This document shows, one piece after another, positions 8,016 through 16,278 of a stretch of DNA of 64,000 nucleotides. The notes below the pieces were generated by a model. That model saw only the letters and a program-made list of their open reading frames with translations, was not told the origin of the DNA and searched no databases. Location: contig NZ_LDWR01000079.1 in assembly GCF_001039005.1 (NCBI RefSeq), positions 1 to 64,000 on the forward strand. The letters are read 5' to 3'. How positions within the stretch are numbered: the first letter of the stretch is position 1; each line of letters opens with the position of its first letter. The position numbers were made by a program, and so were the translations under genes. The stretch is from Burkholderia cepacia (GTDB lineage: Bacteria; Pseudomonadota; Gammaproteobacteria; Burkholderiales; Burkholderiaceae).

Positions 8016-8088
8016 GCGATGATAGAGGCCGCGAACCGGGAAGGTATCCAGGCGACGACGATATGCGTGGTCGAATCTACAGGCCCGC

Positions 8089-8433
8089 TCAGGCGAAGAC
8101 GAAGTACTTGCGCACCGTCTCCACCACTTCCCAGGTCCCTTTCATTCCGGGTTCAATCACGAACACATCGCCGGCTTTCAGGTGCACCGACTCCTCGCCT
8201 TCCGGCGTGATAATGCAGTAGCCGTCGAGGAAGTGGCAGAACTCCCATTTCTCGTAGTTCACCTCGAACTTGCCCGGCGTGCAGATCCAAGTGCCCATGA
8301 TCTTGCTGCCGTCCTTGGAAACGTAAGCGTTGAGGTTCACGGTGTGCGGATCGCCGCCGATGCGCTTCCACTTGGTCGCGTCAAGGACCGGAGTCGGGCA
8401 GGTTTCGCGCAATACGGTTATGAAATCGGACAT
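8089..8433 (-). CDS. Cupin-domain protein (EutQ/Cupin_3-like)
   Basis: 114 residues consisting of one small beta-barrel cupin. PGKFEVNYEKWEFCHFLDGYCIITPEG (cupin motif 1 region, about 53-79) and LKAGDVFVIEPGMKGTWEVVETVRKYFVF (motif 2 region, about 86-113) match the compact (DUF861-type) cupins. The W-E-F-C-H-F-L-D-G pattern gives Glu and His as candidate metal ligands. No enzyme activity can be assigned. The gene stands alone, bracketed by the tRNA-Gly fragment repeat, which suggests it arrived or persists as a small cassette. Confidence 0.75.
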   Translation of the reverse strand: MSDFITVLRETCPTPVLDATKWKRIGGDPHTVNLNAYVSKDGSKIMGTWICTPGKFEVNYEKWEFCHFLDGYCIITPEGEESVHLKAGDVFVIEPGMKGTWEVVETVRKYFVFA

Positions 8434-8729
8434 GTCAGCTCCAAACGATCGGGTAAGTGGTCCGTCACGTTAGTTCGAAAGCGTTGCCGGGACTTGCATG
8501 CTTCCGACACCGACTCGTCTATTTTCGACACCGACTCGCCTGCAAGCGCGCTGCCAGTTCGTTGCCCCCTGGCTCGGGAGGAATGGCCCCGGCGATTTGC
8601 GGATTCAACCCGTCGAGCAAATTGCGTCGACGGACCGTTTTTGGCCGATCTTTGACGCCCATTCTCGGCGACACCCCCCCACACAATCCAGCCATGCCAG
8701 TTTCGCTGCCGCCGCCCCAAACCACCCGC
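8434..8729. other. Gene-free stretch between the cupin gene and the tRNA-Gly promoter
   Basis: No coding frame is supported. CGACACCGACTCG occurs twice with a 21-base period (8505-8517 and 8526-8538), an old or partial tandem duplication. The rest is ordinary spacer leading into the tRNA promoter. Confidence 0.6.
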
Positions 8730-8759
8730 TTGCCATCCCCACCCGAACCCCTGTAGAAT
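8730..8759 (+). promoter_or_regulatory. Sigma-70 promoter of tRNA-Gly
   Basis: TTGCCA (-35, 8730-8735), an 18-base spacer and TAGAAT (-10, 8754-8759) place the transcription start about 4 bases before the mature tRNA 5' end at 8770. Confidence 0.7.
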
Positions 8760-8769
8760 TGCGCGTTCT

Positions 8770-8844
8770 GCGGGCGTCGTATAATGGCCATTACCTCAGC
8801 TTCCCAAGCTGATGACGTGGGTTCGATTCCCATCGCCCGCTCCA
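8770..8844 (+). tRNA. tRNA-Gly (CCC anticodon)
   Basis: The acceptor stem GCGGGCG pairs with CGCCCGC at 8834-8840, with discriminator T and an encoded CCA to 8844. The anticodon arm TCAGC-TTCCCAA-GCTGA gives a CCC anticodon, reading GGG glycine codons. The T-loop has TTCGATT. All arms fold canonically. Its first 11 bases are also present at 7963-7973. Confidence 0.97.
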
Positions 8845-8872
8845 CTTTCCGGCTGCACGGCAGCCTGCGCAT

Positions 8873-8900
8873 AAGCCGCCTCGTCGAAGGCGGCTTTTTT
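8873..8900 (+). terminator. Intrinsic terminator of tRNA-Gly
   Basis: AAGCCGCC (8873-8880) pairs with GGCGGCTT (8889-8896) around an 8-base loop, followed by T's to 8900. It separates the tRNA from trmB. Confidence 0.85.
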
Positions 8901-8977
8901 GTACCATGTGCCGGTTCACCGCGCGCACTGCTGCGCGCATCGGGCCCTCGCCCGCAACCGAGCCTTTCTCTGTACCG

Positions 8978-9745
8978 ATGATGCACGACGATCCGAACGA
9001 AGCCGGCCTGCCGCCGCACGACGACGCCATTCCCGACGAAGCCGCCGACGGCGCCGACGAAGTCAACCCGCTGCACCACCGCCGCATCCGCAGCTTCGTC
9101 ACGCGCGCAGGCCGCGTATCGACCGGCCAGCGCCGCGCGCTCGACGAATTCGGCCCGCGCTTCGTCGTCCCGTATGCGCCGGAGATGCCCGACTGGAATG
9201 CGGTGTTCGGCCGCAGCGCGCCGCGCATCCTCGAGATCGGCTTCGGGATGGGCGCATCGACCGCGGAAATCGCCGCGCACCGGCCCGGCGACGACTTCCT
9301 CGGCGTCGAGGTGCACGAACCGGGTGTCGGCGCGCTACTGAAGCTGATCGGCGAGCAGAACCTGCCGAACATCCGCATCATCCAGCACGACGCTGTTGAA
9401 GTGCTCGAGCACATGCTCGCGCCGGAAAGCCTCGACGGCGTGCACATCTTCTTCCCCGATCCGTGGCACAAGGCGCGTCACCACAAGCGCCGGCTGATCC
9501 AGCCGCCGCTGGTCGCGCATCTCGCGTCGCGCCTGAAGCCCGGTGCGTACCTGCACTGCGCGACCGACTGGCAGAACTACGCGGAACAGATGCTGGAAGT
9601 GCTCGGCGCGGAGCCGACGCTCGAGAACACGGCCGCCGACTACGCGCCGCGCCCCGACTACCGCCCGGTGACGAAGTTCGAACGGCGCGGGCTGCGACTC
9701 GGCCACGGCGTGTGGGACCTCGTATTCCGCAAGCGCGCAGGCTGA
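8978..9745 (+). CDS. trmB: tRNA (guanine-N7-)-methyltransferase TrmB
   Basis: 255 residues. TrmB methylates G46 in the variable loop of tRNAs using SAM. The SAM site is ILEIGFGMGAST (about 81-92), and the family signatures IFFPDPWHKARHHKRRL (about 156-172) and DWQNYAEQML are intact. I choose ATG 8978 (MMHDDPNEAG) because other Burkholderia TrmB proteins begin with M-[IM]-H-D and are about this length; the frame is open further upstream to 8906 but that part runs out of the tRNA terminator. An acidic N-terminal tail of about 30 residues is typical of the genus. Confidence 0.95.
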   Translation: MMHDDPNEAGLPPHDDAIPDEAADGADEVNPLHHRRIRSFVTRAGRVSTGQRRALDEFGPRFVVPYAPEMPDWNAVFGRSAPRILEIGFGMGASTAEIAAHRPGDDFLGVEVHEPGVGALLKLIGEQNLPNIRIIQHDAVEVLEHMLAPESLDGVHIFFPDPWHKARHHKRRLIQPPLVAHLASRLKPGAYLHCATDWQNYAEQMLEVLGAEPTLENTAADYAPRPDYRPVTKFERRGLRLGHGVWDLVFRKRAG

Positions 9746-9791
9746 AACATTCCGCCGCGGCAGCGCACGTCGCCCTGCCCCGGATGACAAA

Positions 9792-9828
9792 ACGGCCCGA
9801 CCGGCATCTGCCGATCGGGCCGTGTTTC
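9792..9828. terminator. Bidirectional terminator between trmB and uppP
   Basis: ACGGCCCGA (9792-9800) pairs with TCGGGCCGT (9815-9823), followed by GTTTCCTT on the plus strand and preceded by ACAAA, i.e. TTTGT on the minus strand. It lies between convergent genes. Confidence 0.75.
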
Positions 9829-9861
9829 CTTATGGGAAGCCCACTCGCCTCCGGGTTGCCA

Positions 9862-10692
9862 TCACGCCCAGTTCAGCCAGCCGCTGTAGCCGACCAGCAG
9901 CACGAACAGCCCGAACGCGATCCGGTACCACGCGAACACCGTGAAGTCGTGCGTCGCGACGTAGCGCAGCAGCCAGCGCACGCACACGAACGCGCTGACG
10001 AATGCCGCGACGAGCCCGAGTGCGAACAGGCCGAGCGAATCGACGGTGAACGCCTGCCAGTCCTTGACGGTTTCATAGAGCGTCGCGCCGAAGATGATCG
10101 GAATCGCGAGGAAGAACGAGAATTCGGTCGCGACGCGCCGGTCGAGGCCGAACAGCATCCCGCCGATGATCGTCGAACCCGACCGCGACATGCCGGGCAC
10201 CAGCGCGAAGCACTGCGCGAGGCCGACCTTGAGCGCATCGAGCGGCGTCAGCGCATCGACCGATACCACGCGCGGCGGCTCGCGGCGTTCGCGCTGCCGC
10301 GCCTCGGCCCACAGGATGATCGCGCCGCCGACGACGAGCGCGAACGCGACGGGCACCGGCGAGAACAGCACGGCCTTGATCTTCTTCTCGAACAGGAGGC
10401 CGAGCGCGACCGCGGGAATCGTCGCGATCACGACGTTCAGCGTGAAGCGCCGCGCGTCGGACCGGCTCGGCAGCCCGGACACGATGGACGCGATCCGTTG
10501 CCGGTACTCCCAGCAGACCGCGAGGATCGCACCGAACTGGATCACGACGTCGAAGGTCTTCGCGTGCGAATCGTTGAAATTCAGGAAGCTGCCCGCGACG
10601 ATCAGGTGGCCGGTGCTCGACACCGGCAGGAATTCCGTCAGCCCCTCGACGACGCCGAGGATCAATGCCTTGCAGATCAGGATCCAGTCCAT
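9862..10692 (-). CDS. uppP: Undecaprenyl-diphosphatase (BacA/UppP)
   Basis: 276 residues, the standard length. This membrane phosphatase recycles undecaprenyl pyrophosphate to undecaprenyl phosphate for peptidoglycan and polysaccharide synthesis and can give bacitracin tolerance. The Glu-rich motif GVVEGLTEFLPVSSTGHL (13-30) and the second catalytic motif PGMSRSGST (about 172-180) are intact, with about eight membrane spans. Start MDWILICKAL (10692) is chosen for length over an extension to 10731. It supplies the same lipid carrier used by the glycan clusters further right, though it is not in their operons. Confidence 0.95.
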   Translation of the reverse strand: MDWILICKALILGVVEGLTEFLPVSSTGHLIVAGSFLNFNDSHAKTFDVVIQFGAILAVCWEYRQRIASIVSGLPSRSDARRFTLNVVIATIPAVALGLLFEKKIKAVLFSPVPVAFALVVGGAIILWAEARQRERREPPRVVSVDALTPLDALKVGLAQCFALVPGMSRSGSTIIGGMLFGLDRRVATEFSFFLAIPIIFGATLYETVKDWQAFTVDSLGLFALGLVAAFVSAFVCVRWLLRYVATHDFTVFAWYRIAFGLFVLLVGYSGWLNWA

Positions 10693-10771
10693 TCGTGGCC
10701 CAACTCCGAAATGGTCGTAAGAAAGGGCCACCTCTCCACGCGCGGCCCGCCCGGCCGCGCGCGGTACGTCG

Positions 10772-11353
10772 TCATTTTTCGACGATCGCCACGCGTATGC
10801 CGTTTGTAAGAATCGTAATTGTACCGGGTTCGTAGTTCACGCCGGCAAATTGCAGTTGTTCGGGCTTGAACGTGTAGATCGGATAGTTGGTCAGCACCTG
10901 CGTCGCGAGCAGGCCGGCGGCCGCGCCGACCTGCTGCGCGTACATCTGGGCATCGCCGTCGAGCACGAGGCTGTCGACGGCCGGCGCCTTCAGCACGACC
11001 GAGCGGCTCGGCGCGTCATACGCGAGCTGGCCCGACACGGTGAACTTGCCGCTGACGGGCGCGCGCAGGAACGGGCTCGCGAAATGCGCGTCGAGCTGCA
11101 CGGCGACGCGGTTCTGGTCGGGCAGCAGGTTGACGGCCGGGTTCGCGAGCGACACGTCGACGACCTGCGCGACCGTCTTCTGGTACGGAAACTTGCGCGC
11201 GACGGCTTTCTGCACGTCGCCGCGCGAAAACGTGTAGTGATCGGGGATGAACGGAAACGTCGACGCGCAGGCGGCAAGCGAAAGCGTCACGCCGATGGCG
11301 CCGACGGAGACGGCGAGAAAACGGCGCCGGCCAGGCGCGCAAGGTGCGGTCAT
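10772..11353 (-). CDS. DUF1439 lipoprotein
   Basis: 193 residues. An arginine-containing n-region (GRRRFLAVSVG), a hydrophobic stretch and the lipobox LSLAAC (Cys about residue 29) mark an outer-membrane-type lipoprotein. The rest has the DUF1439 pattern (DVQKAVARKFPYQKTVAQVVDVSLANPAV, two blocks), a family related to E. coli YceB with a lipid-binding tubular fold. Function is unknown. Its ATG overlaps the stop of the upstream YkgJ-type gene (ATGA), so the two are cotranslated. Confidence 0.85.
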   Translation of the reverse strand: MTAPCAPGRRRFLAVSVGAIGVTLSLAACASTFPFIPDHYTFSRGDVQKAVARKFPYQKTVAQVVDVSLANPAVNLLPDQNRVAVQLDAHFASPFLRAPVSGKFTVSGQLAYDAPSRSVVLKAPAVDSLVLDGDAQMYAQQVGAAAGLLATQVLTNYPIYTFKPEQLQFAGVNYEPGTITILTNGIRVAIVEK

Positions 11354-11679
11354 GCTGAACAATCTCCTGGTTGCGACGGCTGCGTCGCCGCCTCGAGGCG
11401 CGTGAGCCACGCGAGCGCGTCGTCGCGCGACGCGCCGCACATGTCGGCTGACGGCTGCAGCCCGGAACAGCACGCAGGCCGCTCGGGCTGGCCGAAGATC
11501 CGGCAGCGCAGGTCGTCGCCGAGCTGCACGCAGCGCACGCCGGCCGGCTTGCCGTCCGGCATGCCCGGAATCGGGCTGGAAATCGACGGCGCGATGCAGC
11601 ACGCGCCGCAGCCCTCGCGGCACGCATGCGGCGGCGGAACAACGGCGGGCGCCGGGTGGACAGGCATTTCGACGGACAC
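11350..11679 (-). CDS. YkgJ-family cysteine cluster protein
   Basis: About 109 residues from the GTG at 11679, which has GAGAG a few bases upstream; ATG 11667 and TTG 11703 are alternatives. The CREGCGACCIAPS block and later cysteines (CVQL, LRCRIF, PACCSG, DMCG) are the YkgJ/CxxCxxCC family signature, thought to bind zinc or an iron-sulfur cluster. A Pro/Ala-rich N-terminus precedes the domain. It is coupled to the DUF1439 lipoprotein and divergent from hemN. No function is established. Confidence 0.8.
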   Translation of the reverse strand: MSVEMPVHPAPAVVPPPHACREGCGACCIAPSISSPIPGMPDGKPAGVRCVQLGDDLRCRIFGQPERPACCSGLQPSADMCGASRDDALAWLTRLEAATQPSQPGDCSA

Positions 11680-11839
11680 TCGGCTCTCTCGGACAAACAA
11701 CAAAAACGGTGCGGCAACCGGACGCGGCGTCCGGCGGCCCCACCCCGCATTGTGCCATCGCCGGCTGCGACGTTATTACACAATGCAGCCGAATCGCGCG
11801 TTTATATACTCGAAAGCATCTAAAAAGCGCGAGACCGTC

Positions 11840-13231
11840 ATGAGTTCTGGTTCTGCCGACACAATGTTCCGTCCCGATTTGCTCGCGAAATACGGCGCGA
11901 ACGGGCCGCGCTATACGTCATACCCCACCGCGCTGCAGTTTCGCGACGATTTCGACCCGGCCGACTACGCGCGTGCGGCAAGCGACCCCGGCGCATCGTC
12001 GAGCGAGCTGTCGCTGTACGTCCACATCCCGTTCTGCAACACCGCGTGCTTCTACTGCGGGTGCAACAAGATCGCGACCAACAACCACCGCCGCGCGCGC
12101 CCGTATCTCGACCAGCTCAAGCGCGAGATGGCGCTGCAGGCCGCGTTGTTCGATCCGGCGCGCCCAGTCACGCAACTGCACTGGGGCGGCGGCACGCCGA
12201 CCTTCCTGTCCGACGACGAAACCGCCGAGTTGATGGCGGCCACCCGCGAGCACTTCGCGCTCGCGCCGGACGCCGACGCCGAGTTCTCGATCGAGATCGA
12301 CCCGCGCACGGTCACGCCGGCGACGCTCGTGCACCTGCGCACGATCGGCTTCAACCGGCTGAGCCTCGGCGTGCAGGATTTCGATCCGGTCGTGCAGCAG
12401 GCGATCAACCGCATCCAGCCGCTCGCGATGACGGCCGACCTGCTCGGCGCCGCGCGCGCGACGGGCTTCCATTCGGTCAGCGTCGACCTGATCTACGGCC
12501 TGCCGCACCAGACGGTCGCCGTGTTCGCGCGCACGCTCGAAACGATCATCGAACTCGCGCCCGACCGGCTGTCGGTGTTCGGCTACGCACACATGCCGCA
12601 CCTGTTCAAGATGCAGCGGCAGATCGACGACGCGACGCTGCCGCCGCCCGCCACGCGCATCGCGCTGCTCGGCCTCGCGATCGACATGCTGACGTCGGCC
12701 GGCTACGTGTACATCGGGATGGACCACTTCGCGCGGCCGTCCGACGAGCTCGTGCGCGCGCAGCGCAACGGCACGCTGCAGCGCAATTTCCAGGGCTACA
12801 GCACGCGCGCGGATACCGACCTCGTCGGGTTCGGCGTGTCGTCGATCGGCAAGGTCGGCGACGTCTACGCGCAGAACGCGAAGGATCTGCCCGCGTACGG
12901 CGCCGCGCTCGACGCGGGCCGGCTGCCGATCGCACGCGGCGTGCGGCTCACGCCCGACGACCGGCTGCGCCGCGACGTGATCACGCAACTGATGTGCAAC
13001 CTCGAACTGCCGTTCTCGCATGTGGAGGCCGCGCACGGCATCCGCTTCGCCGATCATTTCGCGCGCGAGCTCGACGCGCTGCGCCCGTTCGAGCGCGACG
13101 GGCTGCTGACGATCGCGCGCGACCGCCTGACGATCCATCCGGCCGGCCGGATGGTCGTGCGCAACATCGCGATGGCGTTCGACGCGTATCTCGGCCAAAC
13201 GCCGCGGCAACGCTACTCGCGCACGGTCTGA
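11840..13231 (+). CDS. hemN: Oxygen-independent coproporphyrinogen III oxidase HemN
   Basis: 463 residues. This radical-SAM enzyme decarboxylates coproporphyrinogen III to protoporphyrinogen IX in haem synthesis without oxygen. The cluster motif C-x3-C-x2-C-x-C is at C66, C70, C73 and C75 (PFCNTACFYCGC), preceded by YTSYPTA near residue 25 as in true HemN; GGGTPTFLS and GYAHMPHLFKMQRQI follow, and the length matches HemN rather than the shorter HemW. The start MSSGSADTMF is chosen because family homology begins there; the frame stays open upstream but overlaps the divergent genes. TATACT at 11805-11810 is a plausible -10; I see no clear FNR/Anr box. Confidence 0.95.
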   Translation: MSSGSADTMFRPDLLAKYGANGPRYTSYPTALQFRDDFDPADYARAASDPGASSSELSLYVHIPFCNTACFYCGCNKIATNNHRRARPYLDQLKREMALQAALFDPARPVTQLHWGGGTPTFLSDDETAELMAATREHFALAPDADAEFSIEIDPRTVTPATLVHLRTIGFNRLSLGVQDFDPVVQQAINRIQPLAMTADLLGAARATGFHSVSVDLIYGLPHQTVAVFARTLETIIELAPDRLSVFGYAHMPHLFKMQRQIDDATLPPPATRIALLGLAIDMLTSAGYVYIGMDHFARPSDELVRAQRNGTLQRNFQGYSTRADTDLVGFGVSSIGKVGDVYAQNAKDLPAYGAALDAGRLPIARGVRLTPDDRLRRDVITQLMCNLELPFSHVEAAHGIRFADHFARELDALRPFERDGLLTIARDRLTIHPAGRMVVRNIAMAFDAYLGQTPRQRYSRTV

Positions 13232-13239
13232 CGCCCTGG

Positions 13240-13263
13240 CCGGCCGCACGCGGGCGGCCGGTT
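13240..13263 (+). terminator. Probable terminator after hemN
   Basis: CCGGCCGC (13240-13247) pairs with GCGGCCGG (13254-13261) and is followed by only three T's, so it is a weak intrinsic terminator. Confidence 0.5.
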
Positions 13264-13303
13264 TGATACAGTGTGGAGTTCACGCTCCGCCAGAACCCGC
13301 ACG

Positions 13304-13561
13304 ATGCGCACCACCAAAGCGACCTACGCGGTCGAACGCCTGAAAACCCGCTCCGGCAACCCGCAATTCGCGGCCGTCGCGATGGCGGGCGGCCTGTTCT
13401 ATCTCGTCGACCGCTCCGGCGGCACCAGCGAAAAGCGCTGCGAGCCGCTGCCGCTCGACGAGTTCGTCAAGTTCGTCGACGAATTCGGCCCCAAAAAGCC
13501 GCGCAAGGCGAGCAAGCTCGACCTCGCATTCGAGGCGCAGATCAAGAAGAGCAAGGGGTAA
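13304..13561 (+). CDS. Small conserved hypothetical protein
   Basis: 85 residues from MRTTKATYAVERLK; the frame is open a little further upstream to 13271 but that part falls in the hemN terminator region. The protein is basic at both ends, with a central hydrophobic stretch (FAAVAMAGGLFYLVDR) and a lysine-rich tail (KKPRKASKLDLAFEAQIKKSKG, positions 65-85). I do not recognise a family. Base composition and codon use look like the neighbours, and the frame is flanked by clear gene ends, so I take it as real. Confidence 0.6.
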   Translation: MRTTKATYAVERLKTRSGNPQFAAVAMAGGLFYLVDRSGGTSEKRCEPLPLDEFVKFVDEFGPKKPRKASKLDLAFEAQIKKSKG

Positions 13562-13665
13562 AGGTCTGTTGCAGGCCGCCTGAAGGCTTGGCGGCCGCCC
13601 CGTTTGGTACAATCACGAAGTTTCTCTATCCCCGCTGATGGCCGACCAGGCTGCGTGACCACACC

Positions 13666-14322
13666 ATGAATATCGAAAACGCGCGTTTCAACATGATCGA
13701 ACAACAGATCCGGCCGTGGGACGTGCTGGATCTCGACGTCCTGGGCCTGCTGTCGATCGTCAAGCGTGAAAACTACGTGCCGGCCGAATACCGCGATATC
13801 GCGTTCGCCGACCTCGAACTGCCGCTGCCCGGCGGTCGCAGCAAGATGCTGTTCCCGCGCGTCGAAGCGCGCGTGCTGCAGGAACTGACGGTCAAGAAGC
13901 ACGAGAACGTACTGCTGATCGGCGCGGGCTCGGGCTACCTGGCTGCGCTGTTCGCCCATCGCGCGCAGCACGTGACGGCGGTCGAAATCGATCCGGCGAT
14001 CGCGAAGTTCGCGGAAGACAACCTCCGCAACGACGGCGTGACCAACGCGGAAGTCGTGCTCGGCGACGGTTCGCGCGGCTGGGCCGGCAAGGCGCCGTAC
14101 GACGTGATCTGCGTCGCGGGCGGCCTGCCCGTCGTGCCGCAGGAAATGCTCGAACAGCTGAAGGTCGGCGGCCGCCTGTCGGCGTTCGTCGGCGGCCGTC
14201 CGGTGATGAAGGCGCAGATCATCACGCGCATCGACGACAAGCAGTACCGCGTCGCCGACGTGTTCGAAACCTACATCGACCACCTCGTCAACGCGATCGA
14301 ACCGTCGCGCTTCAAGTTCTGA
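13666..14322 (+). CDS. Protein-L-isoaspartate O-methyltransferase family protein
   Basis: 218 residues. The SAM-binding motif VLLIGAGSGYLAALFA (about 85-100) and the acidic VEIDP of motif post-I place it in the PCMT family, which methylates isoaspartyl residues in damaged proteins. The N-terminus MNIENARFNMIEQQIRPWDV is the form seen in the beta-proteobacterial Pcm-like proteins often found beside tolC and a rhodanese gene, which are more divergent than true Pcm, so repair activity is uncertain. The next gene is a rhodanese only 14 bases downstream, so they form an operon. Confidence 0.88.
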   Translation: MNIENARFNMIEQQIRPWDVLDLDVLGLLSIVKRENYVPAEYRDIAFADLELPLPGGRSKMLFPRVEARVLQELTVKKHENVLLIGAGSGYLAALFAHRAQHVTAVEIDPAIAKFAEDNLRNDGVTNAEVVLGDGSRGWAGKAPYDVICVAGGLPVVPQEMLEQLKVGGRLSAFVGGRPVMKAQIITRIDDKQYRVADVFETYIDHLVNAIEPSRFKF

Positions 14323-14336
14323 GCGGCGGAGCCTCC

Positions 14337-14660
14337 ATGCAGATCCTGACACCCGCGATGCTCGCGGAATGGCTCGGCGACACGGCGCGCCCCGCGCCGG
14401 TCGTGCTCGACGTGCGCGAGCCGTGGGAAATCGCGACCGCGCAGATCGCCGGCAGCGTATCGATCCCGATGCAGCAGATCCCCGCGCGCAGCGAAGAGCT
14501 CGACGACGAAGCGGAAATCGTCTGCGTGTGCCATCACGGCATGCGCAGCGCGCAGGTCGCGATGTTCCTCGAATCGCGCGGCTTCACGAAGCTGTACAAC
14601 CTGCAGGGCGGTATCGACGCGTGGTCGCGCGACGTCGATCCGGCCGTGCCGCGTTACTGA
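14337..14660 (+). CDS. Rhodanese-like domain protein
   Basis: 107 residues forming a single rhodanese domain. The active-site loop CHHGMRS (about 64-70) supplies the persulfide-forming cysteine; VVLDVREPWE near residue 22 and LQGGIDAW near the C-terminus are the other family marks. Single-domain rhodaneses transfer sulfane sulfur to thiols or other acceptors. The gene lies just downstream of the Pcm-like gene and ends before a bidirectional terminator, so it is the last gene of this rightward unit. Its physiological acceptor is unknown. Confidence 0.92.
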   Translation: MQILTPAMLAEWLGDTARPAPVVLDVREPWEIATAQIAGSVSIPMQQIPARSEELDDEAEIVCVCHHGMRSAQVAMFLESRGFTKLYNLQGGIDAWSRDVDPAVPRY

Positions 14661-14707
14661 TCTTTCCGGCGGCGCATCACGCGTCGCCAGCCATACTGAT
14701 CCGCCGA

Positions 14708-14738
14708 ACGGGCGCGCATTGCGCGCCCGTTTCTCTTT
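14708..14738. terminator. Bidirectional terminator between rhodanese and aminotransferase
   Basis: ACGGGCGCGC (14708-14717) pairs with GCGCGCCCGT (14721-14730) around a 3-base loop, followed by TTCTCTTT. It serves the rightward rhodanese unit and sits directly beyond the stop of the leftward aminotransferase. Confidence 0.85.
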
Positions 14739-14744
14739 CCCGCC

Positions 14745-16073
14745 CTATTCCGTTTCCTTCAGCGCGTCGGCGACGATCGCGAACAGCTCGGTGATCTGCG
14801 CGTCGTCGATGATGAGCGGCGGCGAGAACGCGAGGATGTCGCCCGTATAGCGGATCATCGCGCCCTTCTGGTAGCACTTGACGAACACGTCGTACGCGCG
14901 TGCGCCCGGCTTGCCGTCGCGCGGCGCCAGCTCGACGCCGCCGACGAGGCCAAGATTGCGCACGTCGATCACGTGCCGTGTGTCCTTCAGCTTGTGGATC
15001 TCGCGCTCGAACACGGGCGCCATCTGCGCGGCGCGCTCGAACAGCCGCTCGCGCTCGTACAGGTCGAGCGTCGCGCACGCGGCGGCCGCCGCGAGCGGGT
15101 GCCCCGAATACGTATAGCCATGGAACAGCTCGATGCCGGCCGGCGCGCCGCTCACGATCGTGTCGTGAATGGCGTCGCTCGCCGCGACCGCGCCCATCGG
15201 CACGGCCGCGTTGTTCGTGCCTTTCGCCATCGTCAGCAGGTCGGGCGTCACGTTGAAGTACTGCGCGGCGAACGGCGCACCGAGCCGCCCCCAGCCCGTG
15301 ATGACCTCGTCGAAGATCAGCAGGATGCCGTGCTTGTCGCACAGCTCGCGCAACCGTTCGAGATAACCCTTCGGCGGGATCAGCACGCCCGTCGACCCCG
15401 CGACCGGCTCGACGATCACCGCGGCGATCGTCGATGCATCGTGCAGCGCGACGATCCGTTCCAGTTCGTCGGCGAGGTGCGCGCCCCACGCCGGCTGCCC
15501 CTTCGAGAACGCGGCTTCCTTGATGTTCAGCGTATGCGGCAGGTGGTCGACCGACGGCAGCAGCGCGCCCGAATACGCCTTGCGGTTCGGCGCGATCCCG
15601 CCGACCGAGATGCCGCCGAAGCCGACGCCGTGATAACCGCGCTCGCGGCCGATGAAGCGCGTGCGCTGCGCTTCGCCGCGCGCGCGGTGATACGCGAGCG
15701 CGATCTTCAGCGCGGTGTCGACCGCCTCCGAACCCGAGTTCGTGAAGAAGATGTGGTCGAGGCCGGCCGGCGTATGGCGCGCGATGCGCGTCGCCGCTTC
15801 GAACGCCTTCGGGTGGCCCATCTGGAAGGTCGGCGCGAAATCCATCTCCTCGGCCTGCGCCTTGATCGCCGCGACGATCTCGTCGCGGCAGTGCCCGGCG
15901 TTCACGCACCAGAGCCCCGCGGTGCCGTCGAGTATGCGCCGGCCGTCGTGCGACGTGTAGTACATCCCTTTCGCGGACACCAGCAGCCGCGGCGCGTCCT
16001 TGAACTGGCGGTTGGCGGTAAACGGCATCCAGAACGCCGACAGGTCGGGCTTGTTCGCTTGCGGTTGACTCAT
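14745..16073 (-). CDS. Omega-aminotransferase, beta-alanine:pyruvate transaminase type
   Basis: 442 residues of PLP-dependent class III aminotransferase. FWMPFTANRQFK (about 15-26) is the N-terminal signature of the beta-alanine:pyruvate / omega-amino-acid group. FFTNSGSEAVDTALKIA (about 110-126), IFDEVITGWGR (Asp binds the PLP pyridine) and the Schiff-base Lys in LTMAKGTNN are intact. I start at MSQPQANKP (16073); the longer frame upstream crosses the divergent regulatory region. Likely acceptor is pyruvate and donors are beta-alanine or polyamine-derived amines. It is divergent from the urea operon, which hints at shared nitrogen control but does not prove it. Confidence 0.88.
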   Translation of the reverse strand: MSQPQANKPDLSAFWMPFTANRQFKDAPRLLVSAKGMYYTSHDGRRILDGTAGLWCVNAGHCRDEIVAAIKAQAEEMDFAPTFQMGHPKAFEAATRIARHTPAGLDHIFFTNSGSEAVDTALKIALAYHRARGEAQRTRFIGRERGYHGVGFGGISVGGIAPNRKAYSGALLPSVDHLPHTLNIKEAAFSKGQPAWGAHLADELERIVALHDASTIAAVIVEPVAGSTGVLIPPKGYLERLRELCDKHGILLIFDEVITGWGRLGAPFAAQYFNVTPDLLTMAKGTNNAAVPMGAVAASDAIHDTIVSGAPAGIELFHGYTYSGHPLAAAAACATLDLYERERLFERAAQMAPVFEREIHKLKDTRHVIDVRNLGLVGGVELAPRDGKPGARAYDVFVKCYQKGAMIRYTGDILAFSPPLIIDDAQITELFAIVADALKETE

Positions 16074-16278
16074 GGTGGCTCCTCGGTGGGTTCGGACGGC
16101 GCCGCGTGGCGCTGCACCGGCGTGATGCGAAGACAGGGGGCATGGCAGACCGAACACCGAGTGTAAGCACCGGAACGGGGAACCACAATCGTGCACCATT
16201 TGCGCCCGCGAACCTGCACCGCAACGGACCGCGCATGCTGCACGACGCATCACGCGCACCACCCCATCGCCCCGCGCA

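Larger units (their letters stand above)
7699..8088. other. 390-base gene-free stretch with tRNA-fragment repeat and hairpin
   Basis: No frame here has credible coding character. It holds the partial tRNA-Gly copy (7955-7973) and a perfect hairpin (7993-8015), both listed separately. The right-hand part is visibly less GC-rich (GTCTTGTTTTTGATGTGTA), unlike the flanks. Confidence 0.7.

Noticed and set aside
7728..8210. 160-residue rightward frame through the gap after the tartrate-dehydratase-like gene
   Set aside because: It runs over the hairpin and the antisense of the cupin gene, with Arg/Ser-rich composition and no family features.
11740..11839. FNR/Anr box upstream of hemN
   Set aside because: I expected TTGAT-N4-ATCAA and could not find a convincing match; only a -10-like TATACT is present.
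13574..13596. Hairpin GGCCGCC-N9-GGCGGCC after the small 85-residue gene as a terminator
   Set aside because: The stem is short and followed by GCCCC and only three T's, so termination is not supported.
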